Source of the DNA: Prevotella sp. CAG:1058
GTDB lineage: Bacteria; Bacteroidota; Bacteroidia; Bacteroidales; Bacteroidaceae
Assembly: GCA_000433175.1 (NCBI GenBank)
Contig: HF986692.1
Location: 3,101 to 67,100 of the forward strand
Reading direction: 5' to 3'
DNA length: 64,000 nt
Below are positions 35,611 to 44,332 of this stretch, piece after piece; the first letter of the stretch is position 1; every line of letters begins with the position of its first letter. The translations under genes were made by a program, and so were the position numbers. The notes beneath the pieces are model-generated. The model made no database searches, had not been told where the DNA came from, and worked only from the letters and a program-made list of their open reading frames with translations.

Positions 35611-37581
35611 TTAATTGTTATATGCCGCAGGCCAGATGCCCACGTTGGTGTTCTCGCGTGCGTCAGGGTCTTTCTGCACGCTTACCGACACCTTGATGTA
35701 AGGCGTGTCGCCGTGGCCGTCGGCGTCCATGCGGCCGGCAAGGCCTCGGTAGACGTTATAGCGGACCACGAAGCCGGCGGGCGACTTCACCTTGCCTGAT
35801 TCGCTGATGCGCTTGGTCATGTCGTAGCCGTAGGGATCCTCAGTGTCGGGGTCGCCCTCGGGGTTGGCCCAATCCTCGTACATGTCGTAGTCGAAGAGCG
35901 GACCGTAGCCGCCCGTGCCGTCGTTGAGCAGACTCTTGTTCTCCACCCATATCCAGCACTCGTAGGTGTAGTCGTTACCCTCGATGATGGCGGGGTTGTC
36001 TACGAGGCCGTTGATGATTATCGTGAGCGCGTCGTTTACTATCTTCACGCCGTCGAGCTTGGCAGAATTGTCGCCCTCTATCTTGATGTCGTCCATGTAT
36101 TCGCCGTTCACGCGGATGGCGAAGTCGTCGGCCTTAAGGATGTAGTCCTCGTTGATTATGTCGTCTATCTTTATCGGTATCTCAATCTCGCCGCCCGTGG
36201 TAGGCTCGGGTTCGGGCTCGGGATCATCGGGGTCGGTGCCCGGGTCGGGGTCTTCAGGCTCGTTCTCGGTGAAGCCGGGGCTGCACTCGCCGCCCGCGCC
36301 CATGGTCACCTTGTTGATCATCGACTTGTCAGCAGGCTCTGCGTCGGCCCAAATCTCATCGTAGTTCACGTAGAGTGCGGGGTCAACGATGTCTTCCCAT
36401 TTCACACGGTTTTCCACTGTCACGGTCTTGGCCGATACTAATGCATTGCCCTGATTGTAAAGGCCGAGCAGCATTGTGTTGCCCAAAGAGAGCTTGTCTA
36501 CGTTGATTACGCCCTGATCAGGCAGGAGCACCTGCGTAAATGCACCTTGCGTACCGCCGGAGATGTGCAGCAGCTTAGTCTCAACGTATGACGAGCAGAG
36601 CGTTGCACCGTTGGTGATGTTGATAGACGAGTTCAGGGCGTCGTTAGCCACGAGCTTGCAGTCGGTGTGCACGCATGCACCAGTGCTGGCCGTGAGCGAA
36701 TATACGTCAGTCACGCCCTCAACGCAGAGGTCGCCGCCGTCGGTCACGGTCACTTCGCCCGTCTCTCCCTCATTGTCGCCCGATGCGGTGAGCGTAGGCT
36801 CGGCGGTGAGGTTGCCCATGACGTGGGCTATTGTTCCCTCGCCGTCAGAGTCAAGTCCCTTTCCCGTAAGCGAGCCGCCGATGTAGAGCCGCGAACCGTC
36901 GCTGACAGCCAGCCTGCCGTTCATTTTCACGTCTCCGTCAAGATAAATCTCGCTACCTTCGGTAATGCCGGTAGAAGGCTCGGTATCGTTGAAAATCACG
37001 GTGCTGCCCTTATAGGCGTAAATCTCTATCGAGGAAAAGACTGTGACGTTTTTCTCGATATTGACCGTGGCTCCGTCAAGCACGAATATCCTGCCCTTAC
37101 CGTTGCCTCTAAAGGCTTCTTGATACTGCCTAAGGTTAAGATAGCCGCCGCTGAGCACATAGACATCTATTTCCATGTTATGTGAAGCCAGCGTAAGCCG
37201 GCCGCCGGCATCTATGACAAACGGTTTTCCTGTAATAGTTTCAAGCGAGGAAAACGATTTCGAGCCGTCTTCTATATGGTCGGCGTCAAGTTTATTGATT
37301 TCCTCCTCCGTCAACAGTTGCTCGGGCATGTCGAGCGAGCACGCCTTGTTGTCGGCCATGTCGAACGTCGCGCCGCGCGTCAGCCAAGCGGCTCGCGTGA
37401 GGCCGTCGAGTCCGTTGCCAATGGTCATCGAGGTGTTGTTGGTGAAGTTCACCGTACCGCTTGCCGCAGTCTGTCCCGAAGGAGGAGCTACGCTGCCGCC
37501 TCCCTCGGTGGCCAGCTCGTCGGCCGAGCAGCCTGCCATCATGATGGCGGCCGCCATCAGTAACCATAATTTCATTTTCAT
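35611..37581 (-). CDS. Large surface-type lipoprotein A with beta-helix-like region
   Basis: The 656 residues begin with a lipobox signal (AGCSADE). Residues ~100-400 are a run of short beta-rich repeats of the kind seen in right-handed beta-helix or polymorphic beta-solenoid proteins (GSEIYLDGDVKMNG, GSRLYIGGSL). A Pro/Asp/Glu linker (about 440-465) leads to a C-terminal domain shared with lipoproteins B and C: KADDFAIRVNG, YTYECWIWVENK and RYNVYRGLAG...DTPYIKVSVSV. The combination suggests a long surface-exposed binding protein anchored to the outer membrane. It follows the DUF1573 gene after 44 bp and has a GGAGG ribosome site. Confidence 0.7.
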   Translation of the reverse strand: MKMKLWLLMAAAIMMAGCSADELATEGGGSVAPPSGQTAASGTVNFTNNTSMTIGNGLDGLTRAAWLTRGATFDMADNKACSLDMPEQLLTEEEINKLDADHIEDGSKSFSSLETITGKPFVIDAGGRLTLASHNMEIDVYVLSGGYLNLRQYQEAFRGNGKGRIFVLDGATVNIEKNVTVFSSIEIYAYKGSTVIFNDTEPSTGITEGSEIYLDGDVKMNGRLAVSDGSRLYIGGSLTGKGLDSDGEGTIAHVMGNLTAEPTLTASGDNEGETGEVTVTDGGDLCVEGVTDVYSLTASTGACVHTDCKLVANDALNSSINITNGATLCSSYVETKLLHISGGTQGAFTQVLLPDQGVINVDKLSLGNTMLLGLYNQGNALVSAKTVTVENRVKWEDIVDPALYVNYDEIWADAEPADKSMINKVTMGAGGECSPGFTENEPEDPDPGTDPDDPEPEPEPTTGGEIEIPIKIDDIINEDYILKADDFAIRVNGEYMDDIKIEGDNSAKLDGVKIVNDALTIIINGLVDNPAIIEGNDYTYECWIWVENKSLLNDGTGGYGPLFDYDMYEDWANPEGDPDTEDPYGYDMTKRISESGKVKSPAGFVVRYNVYRGLAGRMDADGHGDTPYIKVSVSVQKDPDARENTNVGIWPAAYNN

Positions 37582-37625
37582 ACAGTCCTCCTTTCCCTAA
37601 TTAACTGTTAATTATTCATTTTTCA

Positions 37626-38216
37626 TTATTCATCCCTCCAGATGTATTTCTTCTGGTGGCGGCTGTCGTGGCCGATGTCGTCGGTCCAGTAGCCCTTCTC
37701 CGACTCGTCGCCGTCAACCAAGCCGCGGATGACGTTGCTGCGCTCTACGGCCTCCTTGTAAAGCTCCTCGTAGTCGCGGGTGTAGTCGGCGTTGGGCACC
37801 ACGTTGGTGTCGAACTTCAACTTGCATATCCCCCTCGGCTTTATGTTGCCGAAGATGCGGATGGTGTGGTCCACGTAACCTATGTTCTTGGCGCTCTCGT
37901 ACTTGAAGAGCAGCCTCACCTTCTTGCCGGGCAGCAGCATGCGCGAGTCAAGCTCTGGAGTGATGCATCCGCACGAGGTCTGTATGTCGCGGATGATGAG
38001 GGGCTGCTCGCCCGTGTTCTCCAACTCGTATGACAGGGTGAGAATGTCACCGGCCAGTATAGGGTAATAATGGCGCACCGAGTCGGCCACGGCCACGGTG
38101 GTCATGCCGATGTTCTTGCGGCACGAGCCGAGCGTAAGGGCGGCCGCCGCGAGCACTACGGCCACAGCCGTGCGCAAGGCCGGCAGCACAGGTGTCAGCG
38201 TATTTCTTTTTCCCAT
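37626..38216 (-). CDS. DUF1573 lipoprotein
   Basis: The 196-residue protein has a lipobox (TLGSC) and an immunoglobulin-like DUF1573 domain with TSCGCITPEL, the conserved Cys-Gly-Cys motif of the family, followed by a basic tail. DUF1573 proteins are common in Bacteroidota envelopes, but their function is not established. Its start lies 22 bp inside the upstream DUF4838 gene, so translation is probably coupled and it belongs to the same system. Confidence 0.82.
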   Translation of the reverse strand: MGKRNTLTPVLPALRTAVAVVLAAAALTLGSCRKNIGMTTVAVADSVRHYYPILAGDILTLSYELENTGEQPLIIRDIQTSCGCITPELDSRMLLPGKKVRLLFKYESAKNIGYVDHTIRIFGNIKPRGICKLKFDTNVVPNADYTRDYEELYKEAVERSNVIRGLVDGDESEKGYWTDDIGHDSRHQKKYIWRDE

Positions 38217-39874
38217 TTCTCTATATATTTATCCGTGGGGCCGCCGGCCTCGCGGTAATGGCTCATCTCGGTGAAGGCCTCGTAGCCCTTCAATCCGTCG
38301 AGGCAGCGGCGCGCCTCGGCCTCGTAGCCGGGCTTGCGGCCACCGTAGCGCAGCAGCTCGAGTCGGGTGAGCCACGTGGCGGTGAGCAGACGGTTGAGTC
38401 GGGCGCGCTCTTCGGGCGCGGCGTGCTTGGCGGCGGCGTCGAGCCTATCGCAGTAAGAGGCGTAGGCGTCGGGGTCGAGCCAGGCTTTCACGGCTCCGCC
38501 TATGCCGCCGTAGAAGGGCAGCTGGCGGGCGCGCTTCACGGTCTCGCTCTCCCACGAGCGGTAAGCCGGCGCGAGCACCTGGGCCGACGTGGGGTAATAG
38601 CGGGCGAAGCAGCTGTCGGCGTAGGCCGCGACGTCGATGTCGGGATTGACCAGCATGGCGGCTATGGCTGATGTCTGCACGTCGTCGAACGAGGCGTAAT
38701 ACGGCGTGCTGCCGTTGTAGAACACTCCGCTCACGCCCAACGAGCGGTAGAGCCTGAGCCTCTCTTGCACGAGGGCGAGGCAGGGATAGGGCGTGAAGTA
38801 GTCGTCGTAGTTGCGCATGTAGTCCCACACGTAGACCTTGCCCACCACCTTACGCCACCGCTCAACCTGCTCGGCGAAGCGGTGCGCCTGCGGACGGGTG
38901 TCGAGCAGGGCGCGCATGGGCACGCTGATGGCGCTGACCAGCACGCCTACGTTTGCCGGCATGGGGCGCGAGGGCGGCTCGGCTGTGGTGTGGTAAGACG
39001 AGGTGAAGAACGTGCAGCGCGGGAACCTCTCGGCCAGGCGGCGCAGCATCAGGCTGACGGCGGGCGTGGCCGAGGAGGCCGTGTTGCCCGCCTTGCGGCA
39101 GCGCGAGCAGAGGCATACGGTCTTGTTGTCGGCCGGCATCACGACGAAACGCGCGGTTTCATCGGGGTCGGCATCGCCTCCGCAGTCTATCACGTAACGC
39201 TCTAATGCGGCGTAAAGCTCGCTTGACGAGAAGCAGAATTGCGTGTCGGTCTTGCGCCCGTCAACCTCGGCCATGGCCCCTGTGGGCACGCCGTCGGGGA
39301 AGAGCTTGCGCAGGTTGTGGCCCCAGAGCGCCCAGTCGTAGTCTACGTTGTGGGCCGCCGATACGGGCATAAGCTCGTGGTCGGAGTTAGAGGGGGTGTA
39401 GATGCCCCGGTACTCGAAGGCGAAGGTGCCCTCGGCGCCGTCCATCGAGACGTAGGCAGGCGGCAGGTCGGCCACCTGCAGCCGTCCGCCGGCGCACGAC
39501 GAGAGGAACTGGTAGATAAGCCAGAGCATCACGTCGCCGTTGCGCGCAGTGAGGCTTAACCCCGAGGCGGAGCGCGCCACCTTGTAGTCTGAAGCCAAAG
39601 ACCCGTCAACGTGCACCTTAACGTCGAGGCATCCGCTGCCGCCCTCGCCTATGACGGGGCTGCCCGTATAGTCGGCGCGGCTTACCAGCTGGCCCTCGAG
39701 ATACGCCGCCCAGCGCGCGTCGTCGCGGTTGCCGCCGTCGGCCGCCGTCACGCGGAAGGCGTCGTAGCCCGACAAGGGGCCGCCACCCGCAGCGCCCGAA
39801 CAGGCCGCGAAGACCGACACCGCCGCCAAGAGCAGCAGCAGACGGAGGGCTGCGTATGGTTTAGAAGCGCACAT
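38195..39874 (-). CDS. DUF4838 glycosidase-like lipoprotein
   Basis: The 559 residues start with a lipobox signal (VFAACSG). An N-terminal alpha/beta domain of the kind seen before glycoside-hydrolase barrels (about 40-140) precedes a TIM-barrel-like DUF4838 region. That region has the typical CLCSRCRKAG Cys cluster, VYVWDYMRNYDDYFTPYP and GVSGVFYNGS. DUF4838 is distantly related to alpha-glucuronidase and hexosaminidase clans. In this operon it may trim or modify the exported polysaccharide, in the place PgaB holds in the PNAG system; this is inference. It overlaps the barrel gene upstream by 14 bp. Confidence 0.8.
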   Translation of the reverse strand: MCASKPYAALRLLLLLAAVSVFAACSGAAGGGPLSGYDAFRVTAADGGNRDDARWAAYLEGQLVSRADYTGSPVIGEGGSGCLDVKVHVDGSLASDYKVARSASGLSLTARNGDVMLWLIYQFLSSCAGGRLQVADLPPAYVSMDGAEGTFAFEYRGIYTPSNSDHELMPVSAAHNVDYDWALWGHNLRKLFPDGVPTGAMAEVDGRKTDTQFCFSSSELYAALERYVIDCGGDADPDETARFVVMPADNKTVCLCSRCRKAGNTASSATPAVSLMLRRLAERFPRCTFFTSSYHTTAEPPSRPMPANVGVLVSAISVPMRALLDTRPQAHRFAEQVERWRKVVGKVYVWDYMRNYDDYFTPYPCLALVQERLRLYRSLGVSGVFYNGSTPYYASFDDVQTSAIAAMLVNPDIDVAAYADSCFARYYPTSAQVLAPAYRSWESETVKRARQLPFYGGIGGAVKAWLDPDAYASYCDRLDAAAKHAAPEERARLNRLLTATWLTRLELLRYGGRKPGYEAEARRCLDGLKGYEAFTEMSHYREAGGPTDKYIEKWEKEIR

Positions 39875-42830
39875 ATATCTGGAAATGAATGTTGAACAGG
39901 TTTCTGTATCTCGTCATTATGTCGTCCACGTAACCGCCGCCGTCGAGCACGGTGCGCGTGTTGAGCTGGCTGTAGAAGGTGTGCCACGTGCCCATCAGGC
40001 CGAGCGTGATGCGGCGGTTGACCATGTACGTTCCGCCGAGGCCCACCATAGTGTTGAGCTTGTCGAACGTGCCGGGCAGGGCGTTGTCTATCATGTTGGC
40101 CTCGGGAGCCGTGCCGACGCTACCCGTCAGCGTGATGTTGGTGATGCCGTCGGTCAGGGGGAAGTAGCGCAGCTGGGCGGCGGCGTTGGCGTACATGTGG
40201 CCCGACATCCAGAAGCCGTCGGCACGGCCGCCGAGATAGAAGCGCTCCCACGTCTTCGACGCGCCCAAGCCTACGATGAAGAGGTTGTTCTTATGCTCGT
40301 CCCAGCCGTCGAACACCCATCCGCCCTCGGCCTCGGGGCTTTCTTGCATCCACTCGTAACGCTTGGTGTAAGTGTTGATGCGGCGGAAGGAGCCGTGCAG
40401 ATCGACGGTCATGTCGTTGTCGAACCAACGCTCGGCCTTAAGCTCGGCCATAACGTCGGGGAAGTAGCGCGTAGCCGCCCCGGCCGTGACCGTACCGCTC
40501 CAATGGGGCGAGAAGCGGTGCTCCCACGAGGCCTGAGCCTGCAGGCCCACGCCTCCGGGCACTTGGTCTTCGGGGTCGTCGCTCGCGGCCGAACCGTCGC
40601 GGCCGGCATAATTGAGGCGTCCGGTGAAGATGTCGTTCTTCTCCTTACGCGTGTAAGACAGCGTGGCGACGGACGTGAGCACGTCGGCCTCGCCGTAGCG
40701 GCCCTGTAGGTATTCCACGCCTATCTCGTTCTTGAGCGAGCGGCTCATCAGCCCGGCCAGATGGCGGCGGAACGATGCCGCCTCGCCTTCGCCGGGAATG
40801 TATTTCATTTGGTAATGGTAGGCCGAGTCGTACTGCCGCATGGCCTCGTAAGCCGTACCTTTGGCAAGGTTGAGCGAGGGGTTGTCGGCGTCGAACTTGA
40901 GGGCGTCGTCGGTCACGGTGAGCGCCGAGTCGGGGCGGTGGTCCTTGATGAGAGAGTAAGCCAACAGCTCGCTGTTCTCGGAGTAGGCGCCCACGATGCC
41001 CCGGTTATGGGGATAATAGTCGAGCCACGGACGCAGCATGTCGACCGCCCGGCGGTGCTCTCCGGCACGGTTGTAGCTTACGGCTTGCTTGACGATGAAT
41101 TCGGTCTTTTCAGGATATATCGAGCGCGCCTGGCGCACAAAGCTGTCGTATGCGTCGTAGCGGCCCAGCAGGTCGGCCATGCCGATGGCGTACTGCAGGC
41201 CTTCGAGATTAGAGGGATTGACGGCCAGCAGGCGCACGCTCTCGTCGTAAGCGCGAAACGAAGCTCCCTCGTCTATGAGGCTCTTGATGTAGGGCACGGC
41301 TATCTCCTCGTAAGCCGCCACGTAAGAGGCGCGCACGGCTACGTCCATGCTGTCGCGCAGCACGGAGTCGAGCACGGCGAGGGCGGCCGTGGTGTGGCCC
41401 TGACGGTTGAATATGTCGGCCTTCTTGACGAAGTATTCGGCGTTTTTCACCGAATCGCCGAGCGCGAGCACGTGCATGCGGTCGAGAGTGGCAAGGGCGT
41501 CGTCGTACTTCTTCATCTCGAAATAGCAGGCGTACTCCTTGCTGAGCGCGGAGTAGCGTATCTCCGGGTCGTAGCTGCGGCGCGAGGCGGCCTTAAGGTA
41601 AGGCAGGGCCTCGGAATAAAGTCCGTCTGAAATGAGGTTGCCGGCCTGATGCAGGCGGTTTAAGGCCAATTCATCGACGATATCGGCATTGGTCGAGTCG
41701 ACCGAAGCGAGCGTTGAAAGCAGCGAATAGGCCTTGCTCGTGTTGCCCATGCGCTTGTAAACGATGTATTCCTTGTAAAGCAGGTCTTTAGTCTCGCCGC
41801 GACGACGCTTGGCCTCGGCGAGATAGTAGAGGGCGTCTTCGTCGTAACCGCGCGTGAGCGAGGTGTTGAGCATGTAGTCGAGGGCTTCCTGGCTCTTGGA
41901 GTTCTCATACACCTTGCCGTAGAGCACGTAGGGGTCGCTCATGCGGGCTTCCTCGGCAGCCTCGCTCAGCAGTCCGTTGTAAAACGAGGCGAGCGTCCCG
42001 CTGCGGTTGTAGCGCATGCGTGCCTTGACGTAGGCCATGGCCTCTTGGTAGCGGCCTTCGCCTGCGAGGATGCCGGCGCGCTTTACCACGAGGGCCGAGC
42101 TGCCCGGTATGGCCGACGCTCCTCGGCCCGTCACCTGGAGCGCCTCCTCGGTGTTGCCCTGCTGCAGGAGCATGTTAGAGAGGGCGAGGTAATAGCTCTC
42201 GTTGTAGGGCGAGACCTCAATGAGGTCGTAAAGCGACTCGATAGACGCCGTGCGGTCGCCCTTCTTGCGGTCGCGTATGTATTTCTCCTCGAGGCTGGCG
42301 GCGTATTCGCGCTGCACGGTGGAGTCGTTGGGGTAAATCTGGTGCAGGCGCTTGAGCAGGCGGTCGGCCTCTACGTCGTTGCCCTGCAGGCGGAACAGGC
42401 CGATCTTCTTGCGCCAAAGGCCCTGCCAGTATGGGTTTATCTCGAGCAGCTCGTTGACGTAGCAGATGGCGCTCGAGTAGTTCTTGGTCTTCTCCTCTAC
42501 GGCCACGAGCAGCTGCTTGGCGGTTACGTTCTCGGGGTTGTCGCGCACGCATACTATTAGGTAGTAACGGGCGTTGTCGTAGTCTTCCTTATGGTAATAA
42601 TAGCGGCCGTTAAGCTCGTTGAGGTCGTTGGTCTCGGGATAATACTTCAGTCCGTCGTCCACGTACTTCTTACCATCTTCCCACTTGCCTGCGTCGAACA
42701 GCATGCGGGCGTTAGAGGCGTAGTAGTCGGGCGTGTGCACGTCGCTGCTGAAGAAGTTGTTGTAGGCGTAGGCGCTGGCGACGAACACGAAGAGCACTAT
42801 CCACATAATGAGGCATCCCTTGTTCTTCAT
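39861..42830 (-). CDS. TPR-rich outer-membrane beta-barrel exporter (PgaA/BcsC/YaiO-like)
   Basis: The 989-residue protein has an N-terminal signal or anchor segment (MWIVLFVFVASAYA), about 700 residues of TPR-type helical repeats (for example YYLIVCVRDNPENV, ALATLDRMHVLALGD), and a C-terminal ~260-residue beta-barrel with YaiO-like alternating aromatic strands ending in IYVRF. The layout equals that of PgaA and BcsC, which pass a nascent polysaccharide through the periplasm and outer membrane. The start overlaps the GT2 gene by 4 bp and has a perfect Shine-Dalgarno site (42834-42844). It is the strongest evidence that this operon secretes a polymer. Confidence 0.82.
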   Translation of the reverse strand: MKNKGCLIMWIVLFVFVASAYAYNNFFSSDVHTPDYYASNARMLFDAGKWEDGKKYVDDGLKYYPETNDLNELNGRYYYHKEDYDNARYYLIVCVRDNPENVTAKQLLVAVEEKTKNYSSAICYVNELLEINPYWQGLWRKKIGLFRLQGNDVEADRLLKRLHQIYPNDSTVQREYAASLEEKYIRDRKKGDRTASIESLYDLIEVSPYNESYYLALSNMLLQQGNTEEALQVTGRGASAIPGSSALVVKRAGILAGEGRYQEAMAYVKARMRYNRSGTLASFYNGLLSEAAEEARMSDPYVLYGKVYENSKSQEALDYMLNTSLTRGYDEDALYYLAEAKRRRGETKDLLYKEYIVYKRMGNTSKAYSLLSTLASVDSTNADIVDELALNRLHQAGNLISDGLYSEALPYLKAASRRSYDPEIRYSALSKEYACYFEMKKYDDALATLDRMHVLALGDSVKNAEYFVKKADIFNRQGHTTAALAVLDSVLRDSMDVAVRASYVAAYEEIAVPYIKSLIDEGASFRAYDESVRLLAVNPSNLEGLQYAIGMADLLGRYDAYDSFVRQARSIYPEKTEFIVKQAVSYNRAGEHRRAVDMLRPWLDYYPHNRGIVGAYSENSELLAYSLIKDHRPDSALTVTDDALKFDADNPSLNLAKGTAYEAMRQYDSAYHYQMKYIPGEGEAASFRRHLAGLMSRSLKNEIGVEYLQGRYGEADVLTSVATLSYTRKEKNDIFTGRLNYAGRDGSAASDDPEDQVPGGVGLQAQASWEHRFSPHWSGTVTAGAATRYFPDVMAELKAERWFDNDMTVDLHGSFRRINTYTKRYEWMQESPEAEGGWVFDGWDEHKNNLFIVGLGASKTWERFYLGGRADGFWMSGHMYANAAAQLRYFPLTDGITNITLTGSVGTAPEANMIDNALPGTFDKLNTMVGLGGTYMVNRRITLGLMGTWHTFYSQLNTRTVLDGGGYVDDIMTRYRNLFNIHFQIYVRF

Positions 42831-44332
42831 ACGTCACCTCCTTTCATCCCTTGCGCCTGCGCAGGGCCGGCTGCGGCCGGGGCCACCTTGGCGTCGGGCG
42901 GCGGCGCGCCTGCGCCTGGGGCGGCGTATCCGGTACGGCTCATCTCGCCCCATACGGCGCGCTTGTTGAATATGTAGTTGTAATAACCCTTCAGCGAGAA
43001 TATCACGGTAAGGGGGTGGTAGAGGAACGGCTCGAGCATGGCGGCGGCCAACACCCAGAGGTAAGACCGCGGGTGGCGGAACGAGCCGCCGAGGGTGTAG
43101 TCGTTGAACATCACCACCAACGACAGGATGATGCAGAACGTGTAGAGGCCGAGGAAGATGACGGCGGCCGAGGTCCAGTTGACAACGCCCGTGAACGCCT
43201 GGTAGACGAACACGGTGAAGCCGACGAACTCGATTATCGGCGCCAGCAGCTCGAATATGAGCACGTAGGGCAGCGTCACCATGCCCAGCTGCTTGTAGCG
43301 GCGGTTGAAGAGGAAGCGCTTGTGGCGCACGAAGGTCTCTATAAGCCCTCGTCCCCAGCGGGTGCGCTGTCGGTAAAGCACGCGGATGTTGGGCGGCACC
43401 TCGTTCCAACAGCACACCACGGGCACCTGCACTATGCGGTACTTACGGCCGAAGTCGCAACAGTAGCCCACCATGCGGATTATCATGTCCATGTCCTCGG
43501 CGAACGAGTCGCCCGTGTATCCGCCGGCGGCTATGACCACCTTCTTGTCGAAAAGGCCGTAACCTCCCGACACGTTGGGCATGGCATTGATAGACGACCA
43601 GCCCATCTTGCCGACAAGGAACGAGCGCATGTATTCCAACGTCTGGAACAGGGCGCACGGCTTGTGGGGCGGACGCGGGTCGGCTATCTGGCCGTTCTCC
43701 ACCTTACAACCGTTGGAAACGGCCATTATTCCGCTGACGGCTATCACCTCCTCGTCTTGGAGTATGGGGATGATACACTGCGAAATGGCATCGCGCACAA
43801 GGATTCCGTCCACGTCGATGTTCACGAAGTAGGGATACGACGAGGCGTTGAGCCCGGCGTTCACGGCGTCTGCCTTGGTTCCTCCGTTCTCCTTGTCGAC
43901 GACGATCAGGCGGTGGTATTCGGGGTTGGTCGACTTGAACAGGCGGCGGTAGGGCTTCGTGCGGATGTACTCTACGTAGGCGAAGGGCACCTCTACGAGC
44001 TGGAAGTTCTCGATGAGCAGCTCGAGCGTCTTGTCCTTGCTGCCGTCGTTCACGATGATGACCTCGAACTTCGGGTAGTCCTGCCCTAAAAGCGAGTTGA
44101 CGTTCTCGATGATGGTGCGCTCCTCGTTGTAGGCCGGCGCTATTATCGACACGCCCGGCGTGTAGGGGCTCTTGTCGATTATCTCCTTGGTGTAAAGGCT
44201 GAGGTTGCCGCGCTTCTTGCGGAAGATGCCGAGCTCGGCAAGCCACATGAGTATGACGTATGAGACGATCAGTCCCATACTGTAAAAGAACACTACGTAG
44301 CCGTAGAAATAGAAAACGATGTCTTTTATCAT
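42827..44332 (-). CDS. Processive family 2 glycosyltransferase (PgaC/BcsA-type polysaccharide synthase)
   Basis: The 501-residue inner-membrane enzyme has an N-terminal TM helix, then a GT2 domain with VNDGSKDKT (UDP-sugar site, about 97), a DVD (about 176), EDMD (catalytic base, about 285) and QRTRW (about 320), the D,D,D,QxxRW set of processive synthases. Three or four C-terminal TM helices follow, then a Pro/Ala-rich tail of ~35 residues. There is no PilZ domain. It should polymerise a beta-linked sugar and push it through the membrane. The sugar cannot be told. It overlaps both neighbours by 4 bp (ATGA type). Confidence 0.88.
   Translation of the reverse strand: MIKDIVFYFYGYVVFFYSMGLIVSYVILMWLAELGIFRKKRGNLSLYTKEIIDKSPYTPGVSIIAPAYNEERTIIENVNSLLGQDYPKFEVIIVNDGSKDKTLELLIENFQLVEVPFAYVEYIRTKPYRRLFKSTNPEYHRLIVVDKENGGTKADAVNAGLNASSYPYFVNIDVDGILVRDAISQCIIPILQDEEVIAVSGIMAVSNGCKVENGQIADPRPPHKPCALFQTLEYMRSFLVGKMGWSSINAMPNVSGGYGLFDKKVVIAAGGYTGDSFAEDMDMIIRMVGYCCDFGRKYRIVQVPVVCCWNEVPPNIRVLYRQRTRWGRGLIETFVRHKRFLFNRRYKQLGMVTLPYVLIFELLAPIIEFVGFTVFVYQAFTGVVNWTSAAVIFLGLYTFCIILSLVVMFNDYTLGGSFRHPRSYLWVLAAAMLEPFLYHPLTVIFSLKGYYNYIFNKRAVWGEMSRTGYAAPGAGAPPPDAKVAPAAAGPAQAQGMKGGDV
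42834..42844 (-). promoter_or_regulatory. Full-length Shine-Dalgarno AAAGGAGGTGA
   Basis: On the minus strand it lies 6 nt (from GGAGG) before the ATG of the TPR/barrel gene, within the last codons of the GT2 gene. It pairs with the whole anti-SD, which is unusual in Bacteroidota. Confidence 0.85.
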
